From NCBI GenBank assembly GCA_964552015.1, contig CAZKFR010000019.1, positions 1 through 49,881 of the forward strand: 49,881 nucleotides of DNA. Direction: 5' to 3'. The DNA is from Rhodocaloribacter sp964552015. Its GTDB lineage: Bacteria; Bacteroidota; Rhodothermia; Rhodothermales; ISCAR-4553. The translations under genes and the position numbers were made by a program. Below the pieces are notes generated by a model. It was not told the origin of the DNA. It worked only from the letters and a program-made list of their open reading frames with translations, and ran no database searches. Positions 33,627 through 43,200 of the stretch are shown one piece after another. Within the stretch, counting starts at the first letter, position 1, and each line of letters opens with the position of its first letter.

Positions 33627-34088
33627 TCACCCGTCTTCCTCCGGCCAGGCGTCGAAGCGCTCGCCGTTGACCGTGCACGACGCCGTGATCCGGGCCGTCT
33701 TTTCGAGCGTCTTCGAGACCGAACAGTATTTTCCCAGACTGAGGGCCACGGCCCGCCGCACCCGGGCGGGGTCCAGGTCGCCGGTGAGGATGTAGTGGAG
33801 ATGGATGTGCTGGTAGAGGGAGGGACTCACGCCGGTGGGCTTGGCGCCCTCCACCTCGATCGCGAACGTGTCGATGCGCTGCCGCCCCTTCTGCAGGATC
33901 GAGACGACGTCGATGCCGCTGCATCCACCGGCGGCCATCACGAGCAGTTCCATCGGGCCGACGCCCTTCCCCCGGCCGTCCTCGCTGGACGAAGCATCGT
34001 CCATGTCCACGGTGTGGCCGTGGGCGTTCGTGGCGCGGAAATGGAAGGCCTCGTCGAGGCGTTCGAGGCGGACACGGACGTGTTTCAT
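33627..34088 (-). CDS. OsmC family peroxiredoxin-like protein
   Basis: A 153-residue OsmC-fold protein. The two redox cysteines are visible: Cys56 in MAAGGCSGIDVVSIL and Cys122 in LGKYCSVSKTLEKTARIT. The fold's central VGPMELLVMAAGGC helix start is typical of the YhfA-like branch. Such proteins reduce organic hydroperoxides or act in sulfur-species handling. The frame extends far upstream through low-complexity sequence and an N gap; I use the ATG at 34088 (MKHVRVRLERLDEAF). It converges on the ACT-domain gene with 12 bp between and is divergent from the HD-domain gene. Confidence 0.88.
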   Translation of the reverse strand: MKHVRVRLERLDEAFHFRATNAHGHTVDMDDASSSEDGRGKGVGPMELLVMAAGGCSGIDVVSILQKGRQRIDTFAIEVEGAKPTGVSPSLYQHIHLHYILTGDLDPARVRRAVALSLGKYCSVSKTLEKTARITASCTVNGERFDAWPEEDG

Positions 34089-34277
34089 GGCATCGGCGAT
34101 GGTGGTTGGCAAAAGCACGGGCGGCGTAAGATACGGGATCCCGCCGCCCCTTGCCAGGGCAACACCCGGCTGCGAGGAACCGAGGCGCCGCCGTCTTCCC
34201 TCCCCCGCCCTGAACATCGGAACACCGAACACGGAGCCTCCCCTGTCGTTCATGTCCTTACCTGACCCACTACGTTC

Positions 34278-34878
34278 ATGCTGACATCCGACGAACTGAA
34301 CGGCCTGCTCGAATTCCTGCGCGAAGCCGAGCGCCTGAAGAACACGACCCGGACGGCTTACACGTCCGAGGGTCGGCGTGAGAGCGTGGNNNNNNNNNNN
34401 NNNNNNNNNNNNNNNNNNNNNNNNNNNNNNNNNNNNNNNNNNNNNNNNNNNNNNNNNNNNNNNNNNNNNNNNNNNNNNNNNNNNNNNNNTCAAGATCTGC
34501 CTCGTCCACGACCTCGGCGAGGCCCTCTCCGGCGACATCCCCGCCCCCCTGCAGACCGGCGCCAAGACCGACCGGGAGCGCCGCGACCTCCGGACGCTCC
34601 TCGCCCCGCTCCCGCCTCCCCTGCGCGACGAGATCCTGGCGCTGTGGGAGGAATACGAGCAGGCCGCCACGCCCGAGGCCCGGCTGGCCAAGGCCCTCGA
34701 CAAGCTCGAAACGATCCTCCAGCACAACCAGGGCCGTAACCCCGACGACTTCGACTACCGGTTCAACCTCGACTACGGCCGGCGGTACACCCACGGGCAT
34801 CCGCTCATCGAAGCGATCCGCGCCGTGCTCGATGCCGAGACGGAACGCCGTGCCCGTGAGGCCGGGCAACAGGACTGA
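34278..34878 (+). CDS. HD-domain hydrolase (YfbR-like nucleotidase family), broken by assembly gap
   Basis: The N-terminal part (MLTSDELNGLLEFLREAERLKNTTRTAYTSEGRRESV) and the C-terminal part (KICLVHDLGEALSGDIPA...) match one HD-family protein related to 5'-deoxynucleotidase YfbR. The HD dyad is visible as VHDLGE. The first metal-binding His, expected in a RRExxAEHSW-type stretch, would fall in the 100-N gap at 34390-34489. The two parts are in different frames as shown, which follows from the arbitrary N count. From family spacing about 30-35 codons are missing. Substrates of relatives are deoxynucleoside monophosphates. Not a pseudogene on present evidence. Confidence 0.8.
34390..34489. other. 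Assembly gap (100 N) in the HD-domain gene
   Basis: Exactly 100 N. Flanks (…GAGAGCGTGG and TCAAGATCTG…) share no overlap, so here real sequence is missing. Confidence 0.95.
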
Positions 34879-34933
34879 CGGCCCGCACGCGCGCCTTCGG
34901 CACCTCACTGCGCCGCTCGCACTACGGGAAAAC

Positions 34934-34969
34934 TGGAATCGCTTCCAATCTGCGATGGAACCGATTCCA
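34934..34969 (+). promoter_or_regulatory. Two tandem LacI-type operators upstream of susC
   Basis: TGGAATCGCTTCCA (34934-34947) and TGGAACCGATTCCA (34956-34969) are 14-bp palindromes of the form TGGAANCGNTTCCA with the central CG typical of LacI/GalR-family operators. Both are followed by ATCT. Centres are 22 bp apart, about two helical turns, so two dimers would bind one face of the DNA. They lie about 145-180 bp before the susC start. No LacI gene is seen in the window. Confidence 0.75.
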
Positions 34970-35112
34970 ATCTCGCCCGCCACCTTTTTAACGGTTCTTC
35001 ATGGTGCTATCATGAAGAGCGACGCTGCCTACAACCGGTCTGCTCGCGAGGCTCCCCCTCCACTATCCTGACCGAAGACGCGTCTTTCCCTCAACCCATG
35101 TGTAGAGTCACC

Positions 35113-38100
35113 ATGAAGCATTGCGTACGACGACACATCCCCCTTCCTCCAGCACGGTGCCTCCTCGGATGCCTGAGCCTGTTGCTGCTGATGCTCCCCG
35201 GCCTGGCGCTGGGGCAGGCGTTTCCCGTTCGGGGCATCGTCCTCTCCGCCGTCGATGGCACACCGCTGCCCGGTGTGAACATCGTCGAGGTAGGCACGCA
35301 GAATGGCACGGCCACCGACGCCGAGGGCCGGTTCCGCCTCACCGTGTCCAGCCCGAACGCCACGCTGGCCGTCTCGTTCGTCGGCTTCCTGACACAGAAC
35401 GTCCCCGTCAACGGGCAGTCCGAACTGACGATCCGGTTGCAGGAAGACGTGGCCGCCATGGAAGAGGTGGTGGTCACGGCGTTCGGCATCGAACGGCAGG
35501 AACGGGCCGTGGGCTTCTCGGTGGGTGAGGTCAGCGGCGAGGACCTGCGGCAGGCGCGGGAGAACAACGTGGCCCTCTCGCTCTCGGGCAAGGTGGCGGG
35601 CGTCGTGGTGAGCAAGCCGGCCTCCGGCCCGGGGGGCTCCAGCCGGGTCGTCATCCGCGGCAACACGTCGCTCGAAGGCAACAACCAGCCGCTCTACGTC
35701 GTCGACGGCATCCCGATCGACAACAGCAACCTGGGCAGCGCCGGCATGTGGGGCGGCCAGGACCTGGGCGACGGTATCTCCAGCCTGAACCCGGACGACA
35801 TCGAGACGATCACGGTCCTCAAGGGCCCGGCGGCAGCCGCTCTCTACGGGACGCGCGCCCAGAACGGGGTCATCCTGATCACCACCAAAACCGGGCGTGA
35901 GACCGGCCTGGGCGGCATCGGCGTCGAGTACAACGCCAACGTGACGTTCGAGGACATCCTGGTCCGCTACGACTTCCAGGACCAGTACGGTCAGGGTACG
36001 CGCGGCAAGAAGCCGGCCACGCAGGATGAGGCGCTGGCGCAGGCCTTCAGCGCCTGGGGGGCCCGCCTCGATGGCTCGCCCGTCGTCCAGTTCGACGGCG
36101 TGGCCCGCCCCTACCAGGCCGTCGGGAGCAACATGGAGCGCTTCTACGAGACGGCCATCACGAACACGAACACCCTCTCGCTCAACGGCACCGTCGGCTC
36201 GACCGCCCTGCGGGCTTCCTTCTCGCGCCTCAACAGCGAGAGCATCGTCCCCAACTCGGGCCTGGAGCGCTATACCGTCTCGTTGCGCGGCACGTCCAAT
36301 TTCGGCAGCCGGCTCTCCTCGGACGTCAAGATCAACTACGTCCGAGACATCACCAACAACCGGAGTGAACTCAGCGATGCCCCGCGCAACGCCAACTGGT
36401 CTGTGGCGTTCCTCCCGCCAAACGTCAACGTCGAGACGATGAAGCCCGGCTACTGCGTCGGCGACCCCGACCCGAACAAGATCATCTGCCCCCAGGGCAC
36501 CGACGAGAACGCCGAGTTCCGCATCAGCGAAAGCGTCTTCCAGCAGAACCCCTACTGGTCCGCTCTCAAGTTCACGGCCGATGACACGAAAGATCGCATC
36601 ATCGGCCATGCCCTGCTCAGCTACAAGCTGCTCGACTGGCTCACCGTGCAGGGTCGCGTGGGGCAGGACTGGTACAAGATGCGCCGTACTCGTGTGCAGC
36701 CCTACGGCACCGCCTTCATCCCCCGCGGTTCCATCGACGAGGTGGACTGGACGGTCCAGGAGCGCAATTTCGACTTCCTCTTCACGGCCGACCGGCCCCT
36801 GACGCAGGATCTCCACCTCAACGCCTCGGTGGGAGGTAACAAGCTGCGGCGGGAATTCGAGCAGCTGAGCCTCAACGGGAGCAACTTCAGCATCCCCGGC
36901 CTGGAAACGATCTCGAATGCCTCCCAGACCAGCAACGGTTTCGGTGTCTCCAAGAAAGAGATCAACTCGCTCTACGGCTCGGCCGAGTTCGCCTACCGGG
37001 ACTACCTGTTCCTCACCGTCACCGGCCGGAACGACTGGTCCTCGACGCTGCCGGTCGACAACAACTCGTACTTCTACCCCTCCGTCAGTGCCAGCTTCGT
37101 CTTCTCGGACGCCTTCACGGTGCCGACGTGGCTTACCTACGGCAAGGTGCGGGCCTCGTGGGCCGAAGTCGGTGGTGATACTGATCCTTACCGCCTCAGC
37201 CTGACCTATGCCCTGGGCAACTTCACTCACCAGGGCCAGCCCGTCGGGCGGATCGCACAGACGTCGATCCCGCTGGCGGACCTGAAGCCCTCCTCGCTGA
37301 CCGGTTGGGAGGTTGGCTTCGACACGCGCCTCTTCGACAACCGCATCGGGGTCGACTTCACCTACTACTTCTCCGAGACGGACAACCAGATCCTGAGCAC
37401 GACCGTCCCGGTGACCACCGGCTACAGCGCCAAGATCATCAACGCCGGAGCCATCCAGAACCGGGGGGTGGAGGTGCTGCTGAACCTGACGCCGCTGCGT
37501 ACCGCCCGCATGCGCTGGGACCTCGACGTCAACTTCGCCCGCAACATCAGCAAGGTCACCGAGCTGCTGGGCGACCCGGCCTGTGCCGAACCCTTCCCGC
37601 CCGAGGATGTCGACTGTACCCAGTTCCTCGGCTCGTTCGACCTGGGCGGCCGCTCGCGCATTGCCAGCGGCAGCACCATGGGCATCTTCGCCGAGGTGGG
37701 CCGGCCCTACGGTATCATCAAGGGCTTCAAGTATGCCCGGGACGCCAACGGCAACATCATCCTCGACGACGCCGGCCTGCCCGTACAGGGGGCCTTCGAG
37801 GAACTCGGCAACGGCAACCCGGACTGGACCGCCGGCATCACGAACACGTTCCGGTACAAAAACATCACGGTGTCGGCTCTGCTGGACATCAGCGTCGGCG
37901 GGGAGATCTTCTCCGGCACGAATGCCCAGGCCTACGCCTCCGGGCTGCACAAGAACACCCTCGTGGGCCGGGCCGAGTGTGACGCGGCCGGCTATGATGC
38001 GCCCTGCTGGACGGCGCCCGGCGTCGTCTTCCCCGACGGCATCCCGTTCGAGGTGGGCGACAAGGGACGGGACGGCCTCGGCCCGGGCGACGCCGGCTAC

Positions 38101-38481
38101 ACCGGCCCGGACGAAGGGGAAGGCAATGGCCTGACCCGCGAGGTGTTCGAAGCCGGCACGCCCAACACCACGAAGGTCTATCCGGAGGACTACTACGGCC
38201 GCATCGTCAGCCAGATCGCCGAGGAGTTCGTCTACGACGCCTCCTATGTGAAGCTGCGCCAGCTCCAGGTGAGCTACCGCCTGCCCACGCGCTGGCTGGC
38301 CCGCACCCCCGTGCGCATGGCGACCATCTCGCTGGTGGGCCGCAACCTGCTGATCCTGCACAAGAACATCCCGAACGTCGACCCCGAGTCGAACCTGAAC
38401 GTCGGCAATGCCCAGGGGACCGAGCTTGCCGGCGTGCCGCAGGTCCGAAGCATCGGCTTCAACCTGAACCTGCGCTTCTGA
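35113..38481 (+). CDS. SusC/RagA-family TonB-dependent outer-membrane transporter
   Basis: A ~1122-residue transporter for oligosaccharide import across the outer membrane with SusD. Signal peptide (about 1-35, ending ALALGQ-like), CarboxypepD-regulatory-like domain (about 36-115, GIVLSAVDGTPLPGVNIVEVGTQNGTATDAEGRF), the SusC-typical TonB-box-like EEVVVTAFGIERQER, a plug domain (LSLSGKVAGVVVSKPASGPGGSSRVVIRGNTS...QPLYVVDGIPIDN...ITVLKGPAAAALYGTRAQNGVILITTK) and a C-terminal beta-barrel ending NLNLRF. An upstream in-frame ATG at 35098 is possible. susD follows 43 bp downstream. Two LacI-type operators upstream suggest sugar-responsive repression. Confidence 0.96.
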   Translation: MKHCVRRHIPLPPARCLLGCLSLLLLMLPGLALGQAFPVRGIVLSAVDGTPLPGVNIVEVGTQNGTATDAEGRFRLTVSSPNATLAVSFVGFLTQNVPVNGQSELTIRLQEDVAAMEEVVVTAFGIERQERAVGFSVGEVSGEDLRQARENNVALSLSGKVAGVVVSKPASGPGGSSRVVIRGNTSLEGNNQPLYVVDGIPIDNSNLGSAGMWGGQDLGDGISSLNPDDIETITVLKGPAAAALYGTRAQNGVILITTKTGRETGLGGIGVEYNANVTFEDILVRYDFQDQYGQGTRGKKPATQDEALAQAFSAWGARLDGSPVVQFDGVARPYQAVGSNMERFYETAITNTNTLSLNGTVGSTALRASFSRLNSESIVPNSGLERYTVSLRGTSNFGSRLSSDVKINYVRDITNNRSELSDAPRNANWSVAFLPPNVNVETMKPGYCVGDPDPNKIICPQGTDENAEFRISESVFQQNPYWSALKFTADDTKDRIIGHALLSYKLLDWLTVQGRVGQDWYKMRRTRVQPYGTAFIPRGSIDEVDWTVQERNFDFLFTADRPLTQDLHLNASVGGNKLRREFEQLSLNGSNFSIPGLETISNASQTSNGFGVSKKEINSLYGSAEFAYRDYLFLTVTGRNDWSSTLPVDNNSYFYPSVSASFVFSDAFTVPTWLTYGKVRASWAEVGGDTDPYRLSLTYALGNFTHQGQPVGRIAQTSIPLADLKPSSLTGWEVGFDTRLFDNRIGVDFTYYFSETDNQILSTTVPVTTGYSAKIINAGAIQNRGVEVLLNLTPLRTARMRWDLDVNFARNISKVTELLGDPACAEPFPPEDVDCTQFLGSFDLGGRSRIASGSTMGIFAEVGRPYGIIKGFKYARDANGNIILDDAGLPVQGAFEELGNGNPDWTAGITNTFRYKNITVSALLDISVGGEIFSGTNAQAYASGLHKNTLVGRAECDAAGYDAPCWTAPGVVFPDGIPFEVGDKGRDGLGPGDAGYTGPDEGEGNGLTREVFEAGTPNTTKVYPEDYYGRIVSQIAEEFVYDASYVKLRQLQVSYRLPTRWLARTPVRMATISLVGRNLLILHKNIPNVDPESNLNVGNAQGTELAGVPQVRSIGFNLNLRF

Positions 38482-38524
38482 GCACGCCCCGCAAGCCCCG
38501 TTCGAACGCAAAAGGATCCTGACG

Positions 38525-40135
38525 ATGATGAAGCATATGACCACGGTTCTGACGCGCACGGCCCTCCTGGCCTTTGCCCTCCTGATGCTGGCCGCCTGCG
38601 ATCAGGACGACCACTTCACCGAGCTGAACACCAACCCCACGGAAGCCAGCACCATCCCGCCGGACTTCCTCTTCACCACGGCGGAGCTGGCCACGGCCGG
38701 CACCCGCTACGAACAATGGCGCTCGAACCTGATCTACCCGGAAGCCATGATCCAGCATCTGGCCGAGACGTGGTACACCGGGGACAAGTACACCACGAAC
38801 GCCGACTGGCTCTCGGCCCTGTGGACCGTCTCCTACAACGGCAACGGCGACGGGCAGCGCGCCCCGATCAAGCTGCTCGTGGACCTGATCTACAACAACG
38901 TGGACCCCGACTGCCGCGAGACGCAGGAGGTCTTCACCGAGTGCCCGCCGTTCCCGGCGACCAACGCCAACAAGATCGCCGCGGCGAGGATGCTCCGCGT
39001 CTTCGTCTTCCACCGGCTCACCGACATGTACGGCGACCTGCCCTACTTCGAGGCCGGCATGGGCTTCCTGCGCGGCATCATCACCCCGCGCTACGACACG
39101 CAGGAAGCCATCTACATGGACATGCTCAAGGAGCTGGAGCAGGCCGTCGCGCAACTCAACCCCTCCTTCCCCACCTATGGCCCCGCCGACGTCATCTACG
39201 GTGGCGACGTGGAGAAATGGCGGCGGTTCGGCAACTCGCTCATGCTCCGCCTGGCCATGCGCCTGGTCAAGCGCAACCCTGCCCTCGCCCAGCAATGGGC
39301 CCAGAAAGCCCTCAACGGTGGGGTCATGCAGAGCATCGACGATAACTTCATGGTACGGCACGAGCGCGGCGGCAGCGAAGGACCCAACGGCCTCAACACG
39401 AACGGCGTGGGTGAGGTCCTCTCCGACTTCGGCCGCCCCAAATGCACGAAGACGTTCGTCGACCTGCTCAAAAACACATCCGACCCGCGCCTGACGGTCT
39501 ACTGCGGGGTGGGCGGGCAGTTGACCCCGCTGGCCGAGCAGAAGGGCATGCCGGGCGGCAACGATGCCAATACGATCAGCGACCCCACCTGGCCCTGGTA
39601 CGACCCGGACTTCACGAGCTTCGCGGACTACTCCGTGCCGACGGACTGGGTCAGCAGCAAGACGGCCCCCACCTTCCTGCTGACCTATCCCGAAGTGGCG
39701 TTTCTGACGGCGGAAGCTGGCGTACGCTGGGGCCTCGGCGGCGATCCGGCCACGAACTACGCCAACGGCGTGCGGGCCTCGATGCAGCAACTGGCCTTCT
39801 ATGAAGGCGCACCGGCGATCACGGAGGCCGACATGGATGCCTACCTGGCTGCCAACCCGTACGACGCCGGGCGGGCGCTCGAACAGATCAACACCCAGAT
39901 CTGGATCACCACCTTCCTGCAGGGCCATGAAGCCTGGGCCAACTGGCGCCGTAGCGGCTTCCCGGTGCTGCAACCGGTCGACTGGCCGGGCAACGTCACT
40001 GGCGGGCAGATCCCCCGCCGGCTGGGCTTCTGGGGCGACCTGGTCCTCAACCCGAATGCCCGGGAGGCCATGGAGCGTCAGGGGCTCTCCGGTCAGTTCG
40101 ACCTCTCCACCCCGGTCTGGTGGGATGCCCCCTGA
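38525..40135 (+). CDS. SusD/RagB-family surface glycan-binding lipoprotein
   Basis: A 536-residue lipoprotein partner of the preceding SusC. Lipobox LMLAAC with Cys25, then TELNTNPTEAST at the mature N-terminus, helical TPR-like segments (ANKIAAARMLRVFVFHRLTDMYGDLPYFEAG) and the C-terminal part PEVAFLTAEAGVRWGL...INTQIWITTFLQGHEAWANWRRSGFP typical of the SusD-like family 2. The start ATGATG at 38525 is preceded by AAAGGA at a good distance, one of the few clear Shine-Dalgarno sites here. The lid of a SusCD pedal-bin transporter. A strong hairpin 70 bp after the stop separates it from the next gene. Confidence 0.95.
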   Translation: MMKHMTTVLTRTALLAFALLMLAACDQDDHFTELNTNPTEASTIPPDFLFTTAELATAGTRYEQWRSNLIYPEAMIQHLAETWYTGDKYTTNADWLSALWTVSYNGNGDGQRAPIKLLVDLIYNNVDPDCRETQEVFTECPPFPATNANKIAAARMLRVFVFHRLTDMYGDLPYFEAGMGFLRGIITPRYDTQEAIYMDMLKELEQAVAQLNPSFPTYGPADVIYGGDVEKWRRFGNSLMLRLAMRLVKRNPALAQQWAQKALNGGVMQSIDDNFMVRHERGGSEGPNGLNTNGVGEVLSDFGRPKCTKTFVDLLKNTSDPRLTVYCGVGGQLTPLAEQKGMPGGNDANTISDPTWPWYDPDFTSFADYSVPTDWVSSKTAPTFLLTYPEVAFLTAEAGVRWGLGGDPATNYANGVRASMQQLAFYEGAPAITEADMDAYLAANPYDAGRALEQINTQIWITTFLQGHEAWANWRRSGFPVLQPVDWPGNVTGGQIPRRLGFWGDLVLNPNAREAMERQGLSGQFDLSTPVWWDAP

Positions 40136-40204
40136 CCCCGCCGGGTTCTCCTTCACCACGAATAGGCCGGTCGCCTGAGCAACGGCCGGCCGGGCGGGAC
40201 GACA

Positions 40205-40242
40205 GAGCGTGGGCCGGGATCTTCTCCCCGGCCCACGCTTTC
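40205..40242 (+). terminator. Intrinsic terminator or attenuator after susD
   Basis: A perfect 13-bp stem (40206-40218 with 40227-40239, AGCGTGGGCCGGG/CCCGGCCCACGCT) with an 8-nt loop, followed by TTTCG. The T-tract is short, so read-through into the downstream lipoprotein gene is plausible, giving high SusCD and lower downstream expression. Confidence 0.7.
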
Positions 40243-40275
40243 GCCATTCAGCCCCCCGGTTCCCTCACGTCGTCC

Positions 40276-43200
40276 ATGCGTACCCCACGAGCGTACCTGC
40301 TGTCCCTCTTCACCCTCGTCGCCGCGGCCTGCGGTACGTCGCCGTCCGGGGAATCCCCGCTCTTCACACGCGTGCCGCCGGAGGCCTCGGGCGTCACGTT
40401 CGTCAACCGGATCGTGGAGGACGAGGGATTCAACGTGCTCGAATACGAGTACTTCTATAACGGCGGCGGCGTGGCCGTGGGCGACGTGGACGGCAACGGT
40501 TTGCCCGACCTCTATTTCACCGCCAACGCGGGGCCAAACCGCCTCTACCTCAACCGGGGCGGCTTCGTCTTCGAGGACGCCACCGAGCGCGCCGGCCTTC
40601 TCGGCACCAGCGCCACCTGGGACACCGGCGTCACCATGGCCGACGTCAACGGCGACGGCCACCTGGACCTCTACGTCTGCCGCTCCGGGCGCGTCTCCGA
40701 GGCCCGCCGCCGCAACGCCCTCTACCTCAACAACGGGGACGGCACCTTCACCGAGCGCGCCGCCGCCTACGGCCTCGACGACCCCGCCTACTCCACCCAC
40801 GCCACCTTCTTCGACTACGACCGCGACGGCGACCTCGACCTCTACCTGCTCAACCACCCCATCCGCCGCCTCACCCGCTTCGACGTCGGCCTCGTCCGCC
40901 GGCAGCGCGACCCGCTGGCCGGGGACAAGCTCTACCGCAACGACGGCGACCGCTTCACCGACGTCAGCGAGGCCGCCGGCATCATCGGCAACCCCATCGG
41001 CTTCGGCCTCAGCGTCACCGCCTCCGACGTCGACGGCGACGGCTGGATCGACCTCTACGTGGCCAACGATTACGTGGAGGACGACTACTTCTACCGGAAC
41101 AACGGCGACGGCACCTTCACCGAGGCGTTCCGGCAGGCCTTCGCACACGCCTCCTACTCGTCGATGGGCGCCGACGCCGCCGACATCGACAACGACGGAC
41201 GCCCCGACCTCTTCACGCTGGACATGCTGCCGCCCGACCACCGCCGCCGCATGCTCCTCAAAGGGCCGGACGACCACGCCATGTTCACCCGCCTCCGCGG
41301 CTACGGCTATGCCCCGCAGTATATGCGCAACATGCTCCACCGCAACCGGGGCGACGGCACCTTCGCCGAGATCGGCCGCCTGGCCGGCGTGGATGCCACC
41401 GACTGGAGCTGGGCCGCCCTCCTGGCCGACTTCGACCTCGACGGCTTCAAAGACCTCTTCGTCACCAACGGCTACCTGCGCGACTATACCAACCTCGACT
41501 TCCTCAACGTCACGCTGCGGGAGGCCTACCGGGCCGCGCAGGCCGAGGGCAAGAAGCTGCACGCCTACGAGCTCGTTCAGCACATGCCCACCTCCGAACT
41601 GATCAACTACGCCTTCCGCAACGAGGGTACCCTGCGGTTCTCCGACCGGACGCGGGCCTGGGGGCTCGACGAGGCGGCCTACTCGAACGGGGCCGCCTAT
41701 GCCGACCTGGACGGCGACGGCGACCTCGACCTCGTCGTCAACAACATCAACGGGCCGGCGTTCGTCTACGAGAACCACGCCGCCGGACGGTCCGGCCGCC
41801 ACTTCCTCAAGGTGTGGCTCGAAGGCCCGCCGGGCAACCGCTTCGGCACGGGCGCGAAGGTGACAGTGACGACCCCGGACGGGCAGACGCTCTTTCAGGA
41901 GATGATGCCCGTGCGCGGCTACCAGTCGTCCGTCGAGCCCGTGCTGGTCTTCGGCCTCGGCGCGGCGACGTCGGTCGCGCTGGAGGTCGTCTGGCCCGAC
42001 GGGCGGCGGGAGCGGCGGGACGGCGTGGCCGCCGATCAGACGGTGACGCTCGCCCACGCCGACGCCGGGGACGCGACGCCGCCGCCTCCCCCCCCCGCGC
42101 CCCCACCGCTGTTCGCCTACCTGCCCGACGGGCGAGGGCTGACCTTCACGCACCGGGAAGACGATTTCATCGACTTCGAGCGGGAGCCGCTCCTGCCCTA
42201 CATGCCCTCGCGCCTGGGGCCGGCCCTGGCCCGCGCCGACGTCAACCGCGACGGCCTCCCGGATGTGTTCGTGGGCGGGGCGAAAGGGCAGGCCGCCCGC
42301 CTGTTCCTCCAGCAACTCGACGGCACGTTCCGCCCGGCGAACGTCCCCGCCCTGGACGCCGACGTCGCCTTCGAAGACGTCGCCGCCCTCTTCTTCGACG
42401 CCGATGGCGACGGGGACGCCGACCTGTACGTCGTCAGCGGCGGCTACGACGTCCCGGCCGACGCCCCCGTTTACCAGGACCGCCTCTACCGCAACAACGG
42501 GTTCGGCGCCTTCGAGCGGGCCCTCGACGCGCTCCCGCCCATGCCGGTCAGCGGCGGGGCCGTGGCCGCCCACGACGTCGACGGGGACGGCGACACCGAC
42601 CTGTTCGTCGGCGGGCGCGTCCTGGCCGGGCGCTACCCCCTCGCCCCACGGAGCTACCTCCTCCTGAACGACGGCGCGGGCCGGTTCACCGACGCCACCG
42701 ACCGCCTCGCCCCGCCACTCCGCACGCCCGGCATGGTCACCGCCGCCGTGTGGGTGGACCTCGACGGCGACGGCGTGAAGGAGCTGGTGCTGGCCGGCGA
42801 ATGGATGCCGCTGCGCGTCTTTCGTACCGCACCCGGCCCCACGCTTGTGGAGACCACGGACGCGGCGGGCCTCACCGGCACGGACGGCTGGTGGAACGCG
42901 CTGGCCGCCGCCGACCTCGACGGCGACGGCGACACCGACCTGGTGGCCGGCAACCGGGGGCTGAACGGCCCGCTGCGCGTCGCGCCCCGGACGCCCGCCT
43001 TCATCCTCGGCGGCGACCTCGACCGGAACGGCTTCGTCGATCCCCTCATCGGCCATTACCTGGACGGCCGCCCCTACCCCGTCGCCACGCGCGACGAACT
43101 GCTCGCCCAGGTGCCCGCCTTCGCCGAGCGTTTCCCCACGTACGCCGCCTATGCCGAAGCGACCTTCGACGAGGTCGTGCCCCCACGTGAGCGCGAAGGG

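Noticed and set aside
34832..35071. 79-codon frame overlapping the end of the HD gene and the operators
   Set aside because: It is out of frame with the HD gene and covers the palindromic operators and susC leader; no coding features.
35029..38559. 1176-codon open frame antisense to susC
   Set aside because: A GC-skewed shadow of a strongly supported SusC gene. Its product is a Val/Gly/Asp/His-rich text with no fold signals.
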